From Sphingopyxis sp. BSN-002 (GTDB taxonomy: Bacteria; Pseudomonadota; Alphaproteobacteria; Sphingomonadales; Sphingomonadaceae): a DNA stretch of 64,000 bases. Within the stretch, counting starts at the first letter, position 1, and each line of letters starts with the position of its first letter. The translations under genes were made by a program, and so were the position numbers. Shown here piece by piece: positions 47,728 to 56,761 of this stretch. Under the pieces are notes generated by a model. That model was not told the origin of the DNA and searched no databases. It worked only from the letters and a program-made list of their open reading frames with translations. The stretch spans positions 2,808,501-2,872,500 of the forward strand of contig NZ_CP091804.1 of NCBI RefSeq assembly GCF_022024275.1, written 5' to 3'.

Positions 47728-48381
47728 CTGCATCTCCAGCGCCGCCGACAGGTCGGCGAGCGCCTGTTCGCCGCTCGTCACCTTGATCGCATGCATGCCC
47801 AGCTGGCTCGCGGGTTTGCAGTTGATGCCGAGGTCGTCGAGATAGATGCATTCGGCAGGCTCGACACCAAGCTTTTCGCACATCATCTGATAAATTCGCG
47901 GGTCGGGTTTGCGCACCCCGGCCTTGCTTGATTCGATGACGTGAACGAATCGCGCCATGATGTCGGCGACCTCGATCGCCGCTTCCGCGCTGCGCGTCAT
48001 GCCCGCGCCCTGGATGCCCATCTTGCCGCCCGGCACATTGTTTGTGATGCACGCAATGGTGAAGCCGCGGTCCTTCAGCGTGTCGAGCGCGGCGACCATC
48101 GCCGGGCGGACCGCCCCTGCGATTACCGCCAGCACCGCCTCGCCTTCCAGCTCATGCCCCAGTGCGCGTGCCTCGTCGGCGAACAGCGCATCGAACGCCG
48201 CAGCGTCGATCTCGGCGCGCTCGAACTTCGCCCAGGCGTTATCGTCGGGATTGGTCGCATTGACGCGGCGCACGAAGTCGTGCGGCAGTCCGCGCTCGGC
48301 CTCGAGCCGGTTGAACGCCTCGAAGGGCGAGGCGGTGATGACGCCGCCGAAATCGAAGATCACGGTCGTAAAGCGACCCAT
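47719..48381 (-). CDS. HAD-IA family hydrolase
   Basis: A 220-residue HAD hydrolase. Motif I is VIFDFGGVI (Asp10 nucleophile; the usual second Asp is Gly, as in YihX- and epoxide-hydrolase-N-like members), motif II is CITNNVPG, Lys in KAGVRKPDPRIY, and motif IV is YLDDLGINCKPA. A helical cap lies between motifs I and II. Substrate unknown, probably a small phosphate ester. It converges on the LysR gene with a nine-base overlap and follows the GST gene by about 30 bases. Confidence 0.88.
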   Translation of the reverse strand: MGRFTTVIFDFGGVITASPFEAFNRLEAERGLPHDFVRRVNATNPDDNAWAKFERAEIDAAAFDALFADEARALGHELEGEAVLAVIAGAVRPAMVAALDTLKDRGFTIACITNNVPGGKMGIQGAGMTRSAEAAIEVADIMARFVHVIESSKAGVRKPDPRIYQMMCEKLGVEPAECIYLDDLGINCKPASQLGMHAIKVTSGEQALADLSAALEMQLP

Positions 48382-48412
48382 AAGTCATTCCTGTTGCTTG
48401 GAGAGAGAAGGA

Positions 48413-49153
48413 TCAGCGCAGCATGATGCTGGCGCGCGGGGCATCGGTCCCGAAGCTCTGTTCGGCGACTTTCACCCCGACGGCTTCGAGCGCGGCGCGG
48501 CGGCCTTCGGCGCGCGTCGCGAGGATCGCGGGCTCGAAGCCGATCGTCCGCGCATAGCAGGGCTGCGCGGCGATACGGCCGAGCCATGCGGCGCTCTTCG
48601 GCCAGCGTGCCGGATCGGGCGTCCAGCCGGCGATCGCTGCATTGCGTAAGGGACAGGCGACCGCGAGATCCGCGACGCTCACCGTATCGCCGAACAGGAA
48701 CCCGACCGTCGGAGCGCGCTCTTCCAGCCAGTCGAGCGCGACGGGCAGGTCGGTGTCGGTGACCTTCGCGATGGCCGTCTCGTCGGGCGGGCGTTTGAAG
48801 ACGTGCGGCGCGACCACCTTCGGAAAGAACAGGCCCCAGACGCACAGGTCGCCGAGCCGGCTGTCGGCATATTCCTCGATCCACCGCGCCTGCGCGCGTT
48901 CGCGCGCGCCCTTCGGCAGCGCGGGCACGTCGGGATAGGCCTCGTCGAGATATTCGGCGATCACGGTCGAATCATTCACGACCAGATCGCCGTCGATCAG
49001 CACCGGAATGCGGCGCAGTGGGCTCAGTTTCGAAAATTCGTCATTGCCATAGAAGGGCGTGATCGGGTCGAGCTCATAGTCGAGCCCCTTCAGATGGAGG
49101 AGCGCGAGGATCTTGCGAACATAGGGCGAGACGGGGCTGCCGACGATCAGCAT
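48413..49153 (-). CDS. Glutathione S-transferase family protein
   Basis: A 246-residue GST. The N-domain starts MLIVGSPVSPYVRKILALLHLKGLDYE with the cysteine-less SPYVRK site, then RIPVLIDGDLVVNDSTVIAEYLDEAYP; the C-domain has LFGDTVSVADLAVACPLRNA. ATG 49153 follows AAGGACC. The frame extends far upstream without support. It likely shares a transcript with the DUF2855 gene upstream (gap 22) and the HAD gene downstream. Confidence 0.92.
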   Translation of the reverse strand: MLIVGSPVSPYVRKILALLHLKGLDYELDPITPFYGNDEFSKLSPLRRIPVLIDGDLVVNDSTVIAEYLDEAYPDVPALPKGARERAQARWIEEYADSRLGDLCVWGLFFPKVVAPHVFKRPPDETAIAKVTDTDLPVALDWLEERAPTVGFLFGDTVSVADLAVACPLRNAAIAGWTPDPARWPKSAAWLGRIAAQPCYARTIGFEPAILATRAEGRRAALEAVGVKVAEQSFGTDAPRASIMLR

Positions 49154-49175
49154 TGCTTGGTCCTTGTTGATCGGT

Positions 49176-50273
49176 TCAGGGCTCGACAACGATGCCGGCC
49201 TTGGGATCGGCGCGGCCTTCGAGCATTTCCCTGTACGCGGCAAGCGCGGCTTCGCCGCCGCTGCGCTTGTCGATGCGCGCGAGGCGCGGCGCGACGTCCA
49301 TGAAACCGAGCCAGGCTTCGGCGATCTTTTGCCCGAACGCCGGCCCGCCCCAGTCGGCGATGCGTTTCTGACTGCGGCCGGGTGCGAAGAAGCCCTGCCG
49401 CTCGGGACCGGGAAGCGCGGCCTCGCCCGCATCGGAATCCCAGTGCGACTTGCCGACGATGATCGAGACCTGGAGCTTGTTTCCGAAATGGCTGTGCACC
49501 GCACGCGTCACCGCGCCATTGCCCGCCATGTCGACCAGCGCCGAAGGCGTCGCCGCGTTCAACGTCATGATGTCGTCATAGGCGATGACGCGGTCGTAAA
49601 TATGCTGCGCGTCGAGATCGGCGACATTGGCCTTGCTGGTGAGCCCGATCGTCTGCGGACGGTGTCCCTGTCGCTGCGCGATCGAGAAGCCGAGTCCGAT
49701 CCCGGTCTTGCTCGACGCGCTCGCGATCAAAATCTGCTCGGCGCCATAGTCGCCCTCATCCTCGAACTGGTCGGCGATCAGCCAGCCGGTCAGGAACAGC
49801 GGACGGAAGACCGGCCAATAATCATGGTCAGCAGCGCGGTAATCGTGCAGCGCCTCGATCCGTTGATAATTATTGTAGATCGGTGGCAGCGTCGTGCGCC
49901 GCGGGGTCACGTCGGTGAAACCGCCGGGGCCTGCCCCGCCGCTCGTAAGCACCGCATCGCTCGCCATCGGATAATAGCCATAGAAACGGTCGCCCGGCGC
50001 GATCCCGTCGGCGGCGCTTTCGGTGACGGTTGCGAAACCCCACACGGGCAGCCGCCCCGGCTCGCCGCGCTCGGCGAAGAAATCCCAATAGCCCTGATCG
50101 TTGCCGAACAGACCCGCAGGCTTGCCGAACACCGCATAGGTGATGTTGTTCGCGGTCATCGCATAGCTGTCGAGACGGACGCGTACCTGTCCGGGTGCGA
50201 GCGGCGCTGACGGATCGTCGACCAGCCCCGCCTGTGTGACGTCGTCGCGATCGATGTCGATTGCCCAATTCAT
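49176..50273 (-). CDS. DUF2855 family protein
   Basis: A 365-residue member of DUF2855, a group distantly like medium-chain reductases: VRVRLDSYAMTANNITYAVFGKPAG, VWGFATVTESAADGIAPGDRFYGYYPM and ILIASASSKTGIGLGFSIAQR (a nucleotide-binding-like turn). Function has not been established in the family. ATG 50273 follows AGGAGGGGTCC. It starts a minus-strand run with a GST and a HAD hydrolase, perhaps for detoxification. Confidence 0.85.
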   Translation of the reverse strand: MNWAIDIDRDDVTQAGLVDDPSAPLAPGQVRVRLDSYAMTANNITYAVFGKPAGLFGNDQGYWDFFAERGEPGRLPVWGFATVTESAADGIAPGDRFYGYYPMASDAVLTSGGAGPGGFTDVTPRRTTLPPIYNNYQRIEALHDYRAADHDYWPVFRPLFLTGWLIADQFEDEGDYGAEQILIASASSKTGIGLGFSIAQRQGHRPQTIGLTSKANVADLDAQHIYDRVIAYDDIMTLNAATPSALVDMAGNGAVTRAVHSHFGNKLQVSIIVGKSHWDSDAGEAALPGPERQGFFAPGRSQKRIADWGGPAFGQKIAEAWLGFMDVAPRLARIDKRSGGEAALAAYREMLEGRADPKAGIVVEP

Positions 50274-50359
50274 TGCCGGACCCCTCCTTTGATTTTCGCG
50301 CATCCGCGCGAGGGCGGATTATCTTGCTCGCAAACGAGCTATGGCGGATAGTCTTGCAG

Positions 50360-50743
50360 ATGGCGAAGTCCCTGACAATTGCGGTAAAGCGCATTCATGA
50401 CGCGGCGGAGGCAAGTGACGGCGCGCGTTTCCTCGTCGACCGGCTCTGGCCGCGCGGCGTCTCGAAGGAAAAGGCCGCGCTTGCCGCCTGGCTGAAGCCG
50501 CTGTCGCCGAGCGAGGCTTTGCGCAAACGCTATCATGGCGAGACCGTCGATTCGGAGGAAGCGTGGGACGCCTTCCGCCTCGACTATTTTGCCGAACTCG
50601 ACGCGGGCGGTGAAGAGGTGAAGGCCGCGCTGTTCGTTCTCGACGCGGCTAAGCAAGCGGGGCCGGTGACCCTGCTCTATGCCGCGAAAAGCCCCGAGCG
50701 GAACAATGCGCTCGCGCTGCGCGAATGGCTGGCGCGCCGCTAG
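50360..50743 (+). CDS. DUF488 family protein
   Basis: A 127-residue protein of the DUF488/YeaO-like family: VKRIHDAAEASDGARFLVDRLWPRGVSKEKAALAAWLKPLSPSEALRKRYHG and PVTLLYAAKSPERNNALALREWL. The family is small and basic-acidic balanced with unknown role. ATG 50360 gives the usual MAKSLTIAVKRI start. The last four bases overlap the stop of the convergent VIT-type transporter gene. Confidence 0.85.
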   Translation: MAKSLTIAVKRIHDAAEASDGARFLVDRLWPRGVSKEKAALAAWLKPLSPSEALRKRYHGETVDSEEAWDAFRLDYFAELDAGGEEVKAALFVLDAAKQAGPVTLLYAAKSPERNNALALREWLARR

Positions 50744-51426
50744 GCGACGGCCCCGAACAGCGACCCGATCGCGATCGTCGCGGCCATCGCCATCGCCCCC
50801 CAGAAGGTTACGCGCACCACGGGGCGCAGCATCGGTGCATTGCCCGCCCATGCGCCGAGCGCGCCGAGCAGCGCCAGGAAGATCAGCGACGCTGCCGACA
50901 CCGTCCACGGGAGCGAGGTGCCGCGATCGAGAAACACCGTCGCGAGCGGTAGCGCCGCCCCCACGGTAAAGCTTGCCGCCGAAGCCGCGGCGGCCTGAAT
51001 CGGCCGCGCCGCCGTCGCGTCGGTCATCCCCAGTTCGTCGCGCAGATGGGTGTCGAGCGCGTCATGCGCGGTGAGCTGCGCCGCGACCTGTTCGGCGAGC
51101 GCGCGGTCGAGTCCGCGCTGCTCGTAAATCTGCGTCAATTCCTCGAGCTCGAACTCGGGATCGGCCGCAAGGTGCCGCTTCTCCAGCTCGACGTCGGATT
51201 TTTCGGCGTCGAGCTGCGAACTCACCGACACATATTCGCCGGCGGCCATCGACATCGCGCCCGCGACGAGTCCTGCGGTGCCGGTGACGAGTATCGAGGA
51301 TTGCGACGTTCCCGCCGCCGCGACGCCCGCGATCAGGCTGGCGGTCGAGACGATCCCGTCGTTGGCGCCGAGGATCGCGGCGCGCAGCCATCCGATCCGC
51401 GTGACGGCATGGGTTTCCTCGTGCAT
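50740..51426 (-). CDS. VIT1/CCC1-type transporter family protein
   Basis: A 228-residue membrane protein of the vacuolar iron transporter family: ILGANDGIVSTASLIAGVAAAG is the signature of the first helix and loop, then SMAAGEYVSVSSQLDAEKSDVELEKRHL, the cytosolic metal-binding domain region. Membrane helices lie near 13-35, 44-66, 142-164, 172-190 and 204-224. Likely exports Fe2+ or Mn2+ from the cytosol. ATG 51426. Confidence 0.88.
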   Translation of the reverse strand: MHEETHAVTRIGWLRAAILGANDGIVSTASLIAGVAAAGTSQSSILVTGTAGLVAGAMSMAAGEYVSVSSQLDAEKSDVELEKRHLAADPEFELEELTQIYEQRGLDRALAEQVAAQLTAHDALDTHLRDELGMTDATAARPIQAAAASAASFTVGAALPLATVFLDRGTSLPWTVSAASLIFLALLGALGAWAGNAPMLRPVVRVTFWGAMAMAATIAIGSLFGAVA

Positions 51427-51459
51427 CGCGGCACTCCCTGCTGCGGGAGGCGCCCACGA

Positions 51460-51924
51460 TCAGCGGGCGCGCTCCGACTTCAGCCCTGCTGCCGCGATCC
51501 CGGCGGCGGCGCAAGCGGCATCGTCGGCGGGTGCTTCGCCCGAGGCACCGACCCCGCCCAGTCGCGTGCGCCCGTCGGCGCTGAAGACCGGCACGCCGCC
51601 CGGCACCGTCACGACATGCGGCGCGTCGGCAAAGCCCGGCGTGCCCTTGGCCGCCGCCTCCATCCCGCTTGTCGGGAAACCCCACGCGGCAACCGCGCGG
51701 GCCTTCTCGAGCGAGAACTCCATCATGCCGAAGGCGTTGCCGTCCATCCGCCAGGTCGCGACCGGATGACCGCCGAGGTCGACAACCGCGATCGCGTGGC
51801 TCTGTCCCTTGGCGCGCGCATGCGCGGCGCAGCCCTTGACGATCGCGTCGGCCTGTTCGGCGTTCAGCACCTGCGCGCTCGCCGGTGTCGCCGCGAGCAG
51901 AATCGCGGCCGCAAACAGTCTCAT
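51460..51924 (-). CDS. GlcG/HbpS-like heme-binding protein (DUF336)
   Basis: A 154-residue secreted GlcG/DUF336 domain with a signal (MRLFAAAILLAATPASA). The fold is marked by HAIAVVDLGGHPVATWRMDGNAFGMMEFSLEKARAVAAWGFPT and GGVPVFSADGRTRLGGVGASG. HbpS-type members bind heme or small molecules; a role in sugar-lactone or glycolate metabolism is inferred only from context. ATG 51924; 20 bases follow the SMP-30 gene on the same strand. Confidence 0.82.
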   Translation of the reverse strand: MRLFAAAILLAATPASAQVLNAEQADAIVKGCAAHARAKGQSHAIAVVDLGGHPVATWRMDGNAFGMMEFSLEKARAVAAWGFPTSGMEAAAKGTPGFADAPHVVTVPGGVPVFSADGRTRLGGVGASGEAPADDAACAAAGIAAAGLKSERAR

Positions 51925-51943
51925 CCTCGCCTCCCGGCAAAAG

Positions 51944-52864
51944 TCAGTGCTGGAGCTTCAATCCCGGGCGCTTCCACCGCGTCTTCACCAGCCGGCCCGA
52001 ACCCGACAGGGTGAGGTAGGCGTCCTGCATATCGGCTCCACCAAAGGCGATGTTGGTGGTGAAGATGTCGTCGGTCTCGACAAATTCGACGAGCGCGCCA
52101 TCGGGGGCGACGACCGAAATCCCGCATTCGCCGATCGTCGCGACGCAGATATTGCCGTTCGCCTCCATCGCGAGGCTGTCGAAGAATTTATAGCCTGCGG
52201 GGCGATAGAGCGGAATGCCGGGGCCGCCGGGACCGGCGGCGTCGTCGACCTTGCCGGGAGCGATGATGTTGAATTTCATCAGGCGGCAGGTGTAGGTTTC
52301 AGCCGCGTAGAGCGTGTTGCCGTCGGGCGAGAGGCCCACGCCGTTCGGATTGTTCGACGGGAAGATCACTTCCTCGATGAAGCTGCCGTCGGCCTTCGCA
52401 TAGAAGATGCCGACGATGTCGTGGGCGCGCTTCGCATAATCGACCTTGCCATGATCGGTGAACCAGAAGCCGCCGTGCGTGTCGAACATGATGTCGTTCG
52501 GACCGCGCAGGGTCACGCCATGATCGCCGGTCTTGTAGAGGACTTCGACCGCGCCGGTATCGATGTCGATGCGTTCGATCCGCCCGCCCGAATAGTCGCT
52601 CGCGATTCCGTGCGGCGCCAGATAGCCGTTTGCCTCGACATAGTTGAACCCGCCGTTGTTGCAGCAATAGAGCTTGCCGTCGGGACCGATCGCGAGGCCG
52701 TTGGGCCCGCCGCCGGGGGTCGCGACGACCTCCTTGCGGCCGCCGGGCCAGCAGCGCGTGATGCGTCCCTGCTCGATCTCGACGACAATGACGCTGCCGT
52801 CGTCCATCACGACCGGCGCCTCGGGGAAGCGCAATCCGTCGGCGATCAGTTCAAACTCGGCCAT
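51944..52864 (-). CDS. SMP-30/gluconolactonase family protein
   Basis: A 306-residue six-bladed beta-propeller lactonase. EGLRFPEAPVV-like start (ADGLRFPEAPVVMDD) gives the metal-binding Glu, and TLRGPNDIMFDTHGGFWFTDHGK and FPSNNPNGVGLSPDGNTLYAAET are family blocks with Asn/Asp metal ligands. It should hydrolyse a sugar lactone or similar, using Ca2+ or Zn2+. ATG 52864 follows GGGAGAGGG. It is divergent from the oxygenase gene with only 45 bases between start codons. Confidence 0.9.
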   Translation of the reverse strand: MAEFELIADGLRFPEAPVVMDDGSVIVVEIEQGRITRCWPGGRKEVVATPGGGPNGLAIGPDGKLYCCNNGGFNYVEANGYLAPHGIASDYSGGRIERIDIDTGAVEVLYKTGDHGVTLRGPNDIMFDTHGGFWFTDHGKVDYAKRAHDIVGIFYAKADGSFIEEVIFPSNNPNGVGLSPDGNTLYAAETYTCRLMKFNIIAPGKVDDAAGPGGPGIPLYRPAGYKFFDSLAMEANGNICVATIGECGISVVAPDGALVEFVETDDIFTTNIAFGGADMQDAYLTLSGSGRLVKTRWKRPGLKLQH

Positions 52865-52909
52865 ACCCTCTCCCTTGCTCTTGTCCGTTTGCTGTGCTTT
52901 GCGGCCATC

Positions 52910-53509
52910 ATGCCCGTTCGCACGCTCTTCGCCACCAATTTTTACGAGGCCGACATCGGCACGCCCGACCTGCTCGAAGAGCTGGAGGAAAGCTGCCGCC
53001 TGTTCGCCGAAGAGGATGGCGCGGGGAGGGCGTGGAGCCGCGAGCATGGCTACAAGGGCTATACGAGCTACGCGAGCCTCGGCGACCTCCCCGAGCGCGA
53101 TCCGGCGTTTTACGACCTCAAGAAGCTGCTCGACAAGGAAGTGAAGGCTTTCGCCAAAGCGTGCCATTTCGACCTCGCGAAGCCGCTGAAGCTCGACAGC
53201 CTGTGGGTCAATGTCCTGAAACCCGGCGGCACCCACAGCGGCCATATCCACCCGCACAGCATCGTGTCGGGTACTTTCTATGTCGCCGTCCCGCCGGGAT
53301 CGGGCGCGCTGAAGCTGGAGGACCCGCGCCTCGCGATGCTGATGGCGGCGCCCGGTCGCACCGACGACGCGCCCGAACATCAGCGACCCTTCATCTATGC
53401 CGAACCCGCCGCGGGCCGCGTCTTCCTGTGGGAAAGCTGGCTTCGGCATGAAGTGATGCCCAACGCCGGCAAGAAGGATCGCATCAGCATCAGCTTTAAC
53501 TATCGCTGA
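52910..53509 (+). CDS. Putative 2OG-Fe(II) oxygenase, TIGR02466 type
   Basis: A 199-residue member of the TIGR02466 family of predicted iron/2-oxoglutarate oxygenases. LDSLWVNVLKPGGTHSGHIHPHSIVSGTFYVAVPPGSGALKLEDPR is the family core, with His residues of the iron site in HIHPHS, and a second His and Arg in FLWESWLRHEVMPNAGKKDRISISFN. ATG 52910 starts MPVRTLFATNFYEADIG. Substrate unknown. A 45-base gap to the divergent SMP-30 gene holds both promoters. Confidence 0.86.
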   Translation: MPVRTLFATNFYEADIGTPDLLEELEESCRLFAEEDGAGRAWSREHGYKGYTSYASLGDLPERDPAFYDLKKLLDKEVKAFAKACHFDLAKPLKLDSLWVNVLKPGGTHSGHIHPHSIVSGTFYVAVPPGSGALKLEDPRLAMLMAAPGRTDDAPEHQRPFIYAEPAAGRVFLWESWLRHEVMPNAGKKDRISISFNYR

Positions 53510-53556
53510 CGCACCCTATATCGCCGCCATCCCCCATTCCCGATCAAGGATTTCCC

Positions 53557-54990
53557 ATGACCGCGACCTACGACGCCGACCTCCAGCTCTTCATCAACGG
53601 TGCCTGGCGGAGCGGCGAGGGGCGTGACGAGCGGCCGGTCTATAACCCCGCGACTGCCGGCGCGATTGCCGAGCTTCCGGTCGCGACCGCGGCCGACCTC
53701 GACGAAGCGCTTGCTGCCGCCGAGCGCGGCTGGCCCGTCTGGCGCGCCAAGACCCCCGACGAGCGCGCCGCGCTGATGCACAAGGCCGCGGGGATCATCC
53801 GCGAGCGCGTCGACCATATCGCGACGCTGTTGACGCTCGAACAGGGCAAGCCGATCGGCGAGGCGCGCGGCGAGGTGCTTTCGGCCGCCGGGCTGTTCGA
53901 CTATTTCGCCGAGCAGGGCAAACGCATCGAAGGCCGCGTCCTTCAGCGTCCGCTCGGCCAGCGCGCGATGGTCACCAAACATCCGGTCGGCCCCGTCGCG
54001 GGTTTCAGCCCGTGGAACTTCCCGGTCAACCTGATGGTCAAGAAGATCGCCCCCGCGCTCGCCGCGGGCTGCGTCGTGATCGCCAAGGCGCCCGAGGAGA
54101 CGCCGGGCTGCACCAGCGCGATCATGCGCTGCATCGCCGACGCCGGCATTCCCGGCGACGTCGTCCAGCTCGTCTATGGCGATCCCGACCAGATCAGCCG
54201 CCATCTGCTCGCCAGCCCGGTGATCCGCAAGGTCAGCTTCACCGGCTCGACCGCGGTCGGCAAGCATCTGATGAAGCTCGCCGCCGATGGCGTGAAGCGG
54301 ATCACGATGGAACTCGGCGGCCACGCCCCGGTGCTCGTCTTCGACGATTGCGACCTTGAGGCGACGCTCGACAAGGTCGTGTGGCAAAAGTTCCGCAACG
54401 CGGGGCAGGTCTGCATCTCGCCGACGCGTTTCTACGTCCAGCAGGGCATCTACGATGCCTTCGTGAAGGGCTTCGCCGAACGCACGCAGAAGGTGAAGAT
54501 CGGTAGCGGCCTCGACGCCGACACCCAGATGGGCCCGCTGGCCAACGCGCGCCGCGTGCCTGCTTTGGAAGCGCTCGTCGCCGACGCCAAGGCGAAGGGC
54601 GCACGCGTGATCGCGGGCGGCGAAGCGACGGGCAACGGCTATTTCTTCCAGCCGACCGCGATCGCCGACGTGCCGGTCGAGGCCGATGCGATGAACCACG
54701 AACCCTTCGGCCCGATGGCGCTGATCCGCCCCTTCGGCACCGAGGAGGAAGCGCTCGAACAGGCGAACCGCTTGCCCTATGGCCTCGCCGCCTTTGCGTT
54801 CACCGAGAACGGCCGCCGCATCAACCGCATCGTCGACGGCATCGAAAGCGGCATGGTCGGGGTGAACAGCTTCGTGATATCGTCGCTCGACGCGCCCTTC
54901 GGCGGGATCAAGGAATCGGGCTTCGGCAGCGAGAGCGGCCCTGAGGGCCTCGACGGCTATCTCGTCACCAAAGCGGTGCACATCTACTGA
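53557..54990 (+). CDS. NAD(P)-dependent succinate-semialdehyde dehydrogenase family protein
   Basis: A 477-residue aldehyde dehydrogenase. Catalytic Cys is in FRNAGQVCISPTRFYV (about 283), the general-base Glu in TMELGGHAPVLVFDD and the Rossmann turn FTGSTAVGKHL. KHPVGPVAGFSPWNFPVNLM and HEPFGPMALIRPF are typical of the succinate-semialdehyde dehydrogenase (GabD) branch, feeding succinate to the TCA cycle. Related aldehydes cannot be excluded. ATG 53557 follows CAAGGATT. Convergent with an SDR gene after one base. Confidence 0.88.
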   Translation: MTATYDADLQLFINGAWRSGEGRDERPVYNPATAGAIAELPVATAADLDEALAAAERGWPVWRAKTPDERAALMHKAAGIIRERVDHIATLLTLEQGKPIGEARGEVLSAAGLFDYFAEQGKRIEGRVLQRPLGQRAMVTKHPVGPVAGFSPWNFPVNLMVKKIAPALAAGCVVIAKAPEETPGCTSAIMRCIADAGIPGDVVQLVYGDPDQISRHLLASPVIRKVSFTGSTAVGKHLMKLAADGVKRITMELGGHAPVLVFDDCDLEATLDKVVWQKFRNAGQVCISPTRFYVQQGIYDAFVKGFAERTQKVKIGSGLDADTQMGPLANARRVPALEALVADAKAKGARVIAGGEATGNGYFFQPTAIADVPVEADAMNHEPFGPMALIRPFGTEEEALEQANRLPYGLAAFAFTENGRRINRIVDGIESGMVGVNSFVISSLDAPFGGIKESGFGSESGPEGLDGYLVTKAVHIY

Positions 54991-54991
54991 T

Positions 54992-55753
54992 CTAGTCGCG
55001 CTCCAGCGCGACGAAATCGCGTCCCAGCGGCGCCAGATGCGCGCCGCCGTCGACGAAGATCGTCTGCCCCGTGACCGCTTCGGCGCGCGCCAGATAGACG
55101 ACCGCGTCGGCGATCTGCGCCGGCGTGGGCAGCGCGCCGAGCGGCATACGCTGCGCCAGCCGCTCGACCTGCGCTGCCGAATAATCGTCGGTCGCCATTG
55201 TCAGCCCCGGCGCGACCGCATTGACCCGCGCGCGGCCGCCGAACGCGACCGCCAGCGTCTGCGTCGCCTGCCACAGCGCCGATTTCGACAGGCTGTAGGC
55301 GATCTGGTCGGGAACCGGATGGACGACCCGCTGGTCGATAATATTGACGGTCGCGGGCCGCTTGTCCTCGCTCGCCGAGACCAAAGCCTTTGCGAGCATC
55401 ACCGGCGCATGATGGTTGATCTGCATCATCTCTGCGAGCGCCGATGCCGACAGATCGGCCCACTCACCCTCGGCGAAGAGCGCGGCATTGTTGACGAGCA
55501 GGTCGGGCGCGCGCCCGAATTTCTCGATCACCGCGGGGATCAGCGTATCGACTGCGACCGGATCGGCAAGGTCCGCGGCAAAACGATGGCTGACCGCTCC
55601 CGTCTCTGCCAGTGCCTCGGCGAGCACCGCGTCGGCGTCGCCGCCACTGTGGTGGTGCAGCGCCAGCGCATAGCCCTCGCGCGCCAGCCGCGCCGAAATC
55701 GCGGCGCCGACGCGGTGGAGCCCACCCGTCACCAGCGCCAGCTTCTGCGTCAC
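54992..55753 (-). CDS. SDR family oxidoreductase, FolM/pteridine reductase-like
   Basis: A 253-residue short-chain reductase. The nucleotide motif TGGLHRVG (9-16) with Arg is the pteridine-reductase/FolM variant of TGxxxGxG, and the catalytic pair is YSLSK. VNAVAPGL and FVDGGAHL complete the fold. Its start overlaps folB by four bases, which supports a role in dihydromonapterin or dihydrobiopterin reduction. The assignment is by motif and neighbour. Confidence 0.82.
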   Translation of the reverse strand: MTQKLALVTGGLHRVGAAISARLAREGYALALHHHSGGDADAVLAEALAETGAVSHRFAADLADPVAVDTLIPAVIEKFGRAPDLLVNNAALFAEGEWADLSASALAEMMQINHHAPVMLAKALVSASEDKRPATVNIIDQRVVHPVPDQIAYSLSKSALWQATQTLAVAFGGRARVNAVAPGLTMATDDYSAAQVERLAQRMPLGALPTPAQIADAVVYLARAEAVTGQTIFVDGGAHLAPLGRDFVALERD

Positions 55754-56121
55754 TTGCGGCTCCGGCGCATCGTGATGCCGATCTGCTCGCCTTCCTCGGC
55801 GATCGCGAGCTTGACGATCTTCACTTCGACGACCTCGATCTTCTCGTCCTGCAGGAACAGCGTGTCGATGATATGGTCGGCGACGCTTTCGATCAGCACG
55901 AAATGGACGTCCTTCGGAATGCCCTCGGTCGCGGCGAATTTCAGGTGCATGTAATTTTTCGAGCGGCTGAGCGGCGTCACCGGATCATAATGATCGGCCA
56001 TCGCCAGCTTCGCGCGCACCGAGATGCGCAGCGGCTGCGGCAGGTGCGTTTCCTCGGAATAGATGCCGGTCAGCACATCGACGGTCAGCCCATCCACCTC
56101 CAGCCACAATGTATCGGTCAC
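55750..56121 (-). CDS. folB: Dihydroneopterin aldolase
   Basis: A 123-residue FolB/FolX-type enzyme, which cleaves or epimerises dihydroneopterin in folate synthesis. LWLEVDGLTVDVLTGIYSEET gives the active-site Glu, and VEVKIVKLAIAEEG contains the catalytic-lysine-type end. The chain MSRSKNYM-like segment (PLSRSKNYMHLKFAATEG) matches FolX-like members more than FolB, so dihydroneopterin triphosphate epimerase is an alternative. It overlaps the next gene by four bases. Divergent from the GNAT gene. Confidence 0.85.
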   Translation of the reverse strand: MTDTLWLEVDGLTVDVLTGIYSEETHLPQPLRISVRAKLAMADHYDPVTPLSRSKNYMHLKFAATEGIPKDVHFVLIESVADHIIDTLFLQDEKIEVVEVKIVKLAIAEEGEQIGITMRRSRK

Positions 56122-56211
56122 AAGAAATTCCTGTTCGGCGGGACCGACATTCGGCTTTGCATCGCCGCGCTGCGCCCCTAAAGCGCCGCCGCATTAGCGA
56201 AAGGGTGCGCG

Positions 56212-56715
56212 TTGGTCGAGTTACTTCCATTGTCCGATATCGAGCCGCAGGCGGTCGAGCATCTGCTCGACGAAGCTTTCGGATCGGATCGCTTTGGACG
56301 AACCGCCTACCGTATCCGTCTCGGCATGGATGCGGTTCCGGCGCTCAGCTTCGCGGCGCTCGAGGATGGCGCGCTGATCGGCACGATCCAGTGCTGGCCC
56401 GTCGCGCATCATGCCGCGGACGGCACCGCGACGCCGCTCGTCATGGTCGGCCCCGTTGCGGTGCGCCCCGACGTCCAGCGTGGCGGCCATGGCCGCACGC
56501 TGATGGCGCATATGCTCGAAGCGGCGGCAACCGAAGCCGACAGTGCGCTGATGATGATCGGAGACCCCGAATATTACGGCCGCTTCTTCGGCTTCACCGC
56601 CGATACGACCGGCGCATGGGACCTGCCAGGCCCCTTTGAGAAGCGCCGCCTGCTCGCGCGGGCGGTGAACGGGCACGGGCTGCCGACCGGCGCCGGGATG
56701 ATCGGGCCGCGCTGA
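56212..56715 (+). CDS. GNAT family N-acetyltransferase (YhbS-like)
   Basis: A 167-residue single-domain GNAT enzyme. VMVGPVAVRPDVQRGGHGRTLMAHML contains the acetyl-CoA loop (QRGGHG), then DPEYYGRFFGFT, the YhbS-like end. No ATG is available; TTG 56212 follows AAAGGG at a good distance. Substrate unknown. The next gene begins 46 bases later. Confidence 0.83.
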   Translation: MVELLPLSDIEPQAVEHLLDEAFGSDRFGRTAYRIRLGMDAVPALSFAALEDGALIGTIQCWPVAHHAADGTATPLVMVGPVAVRPDVQRGGHGRTLMAHMLEAAATEADSALMMIGDPEYYGRFFGFTADTTGAWDLPGPFEKRRLLARAVNGHGLPTGAGMIGPR

Positions 56716-56761
56716 GCCGGCTTGGGGTTGCACCCTTCGCCCGTCCGCCTATGTCGGACCG

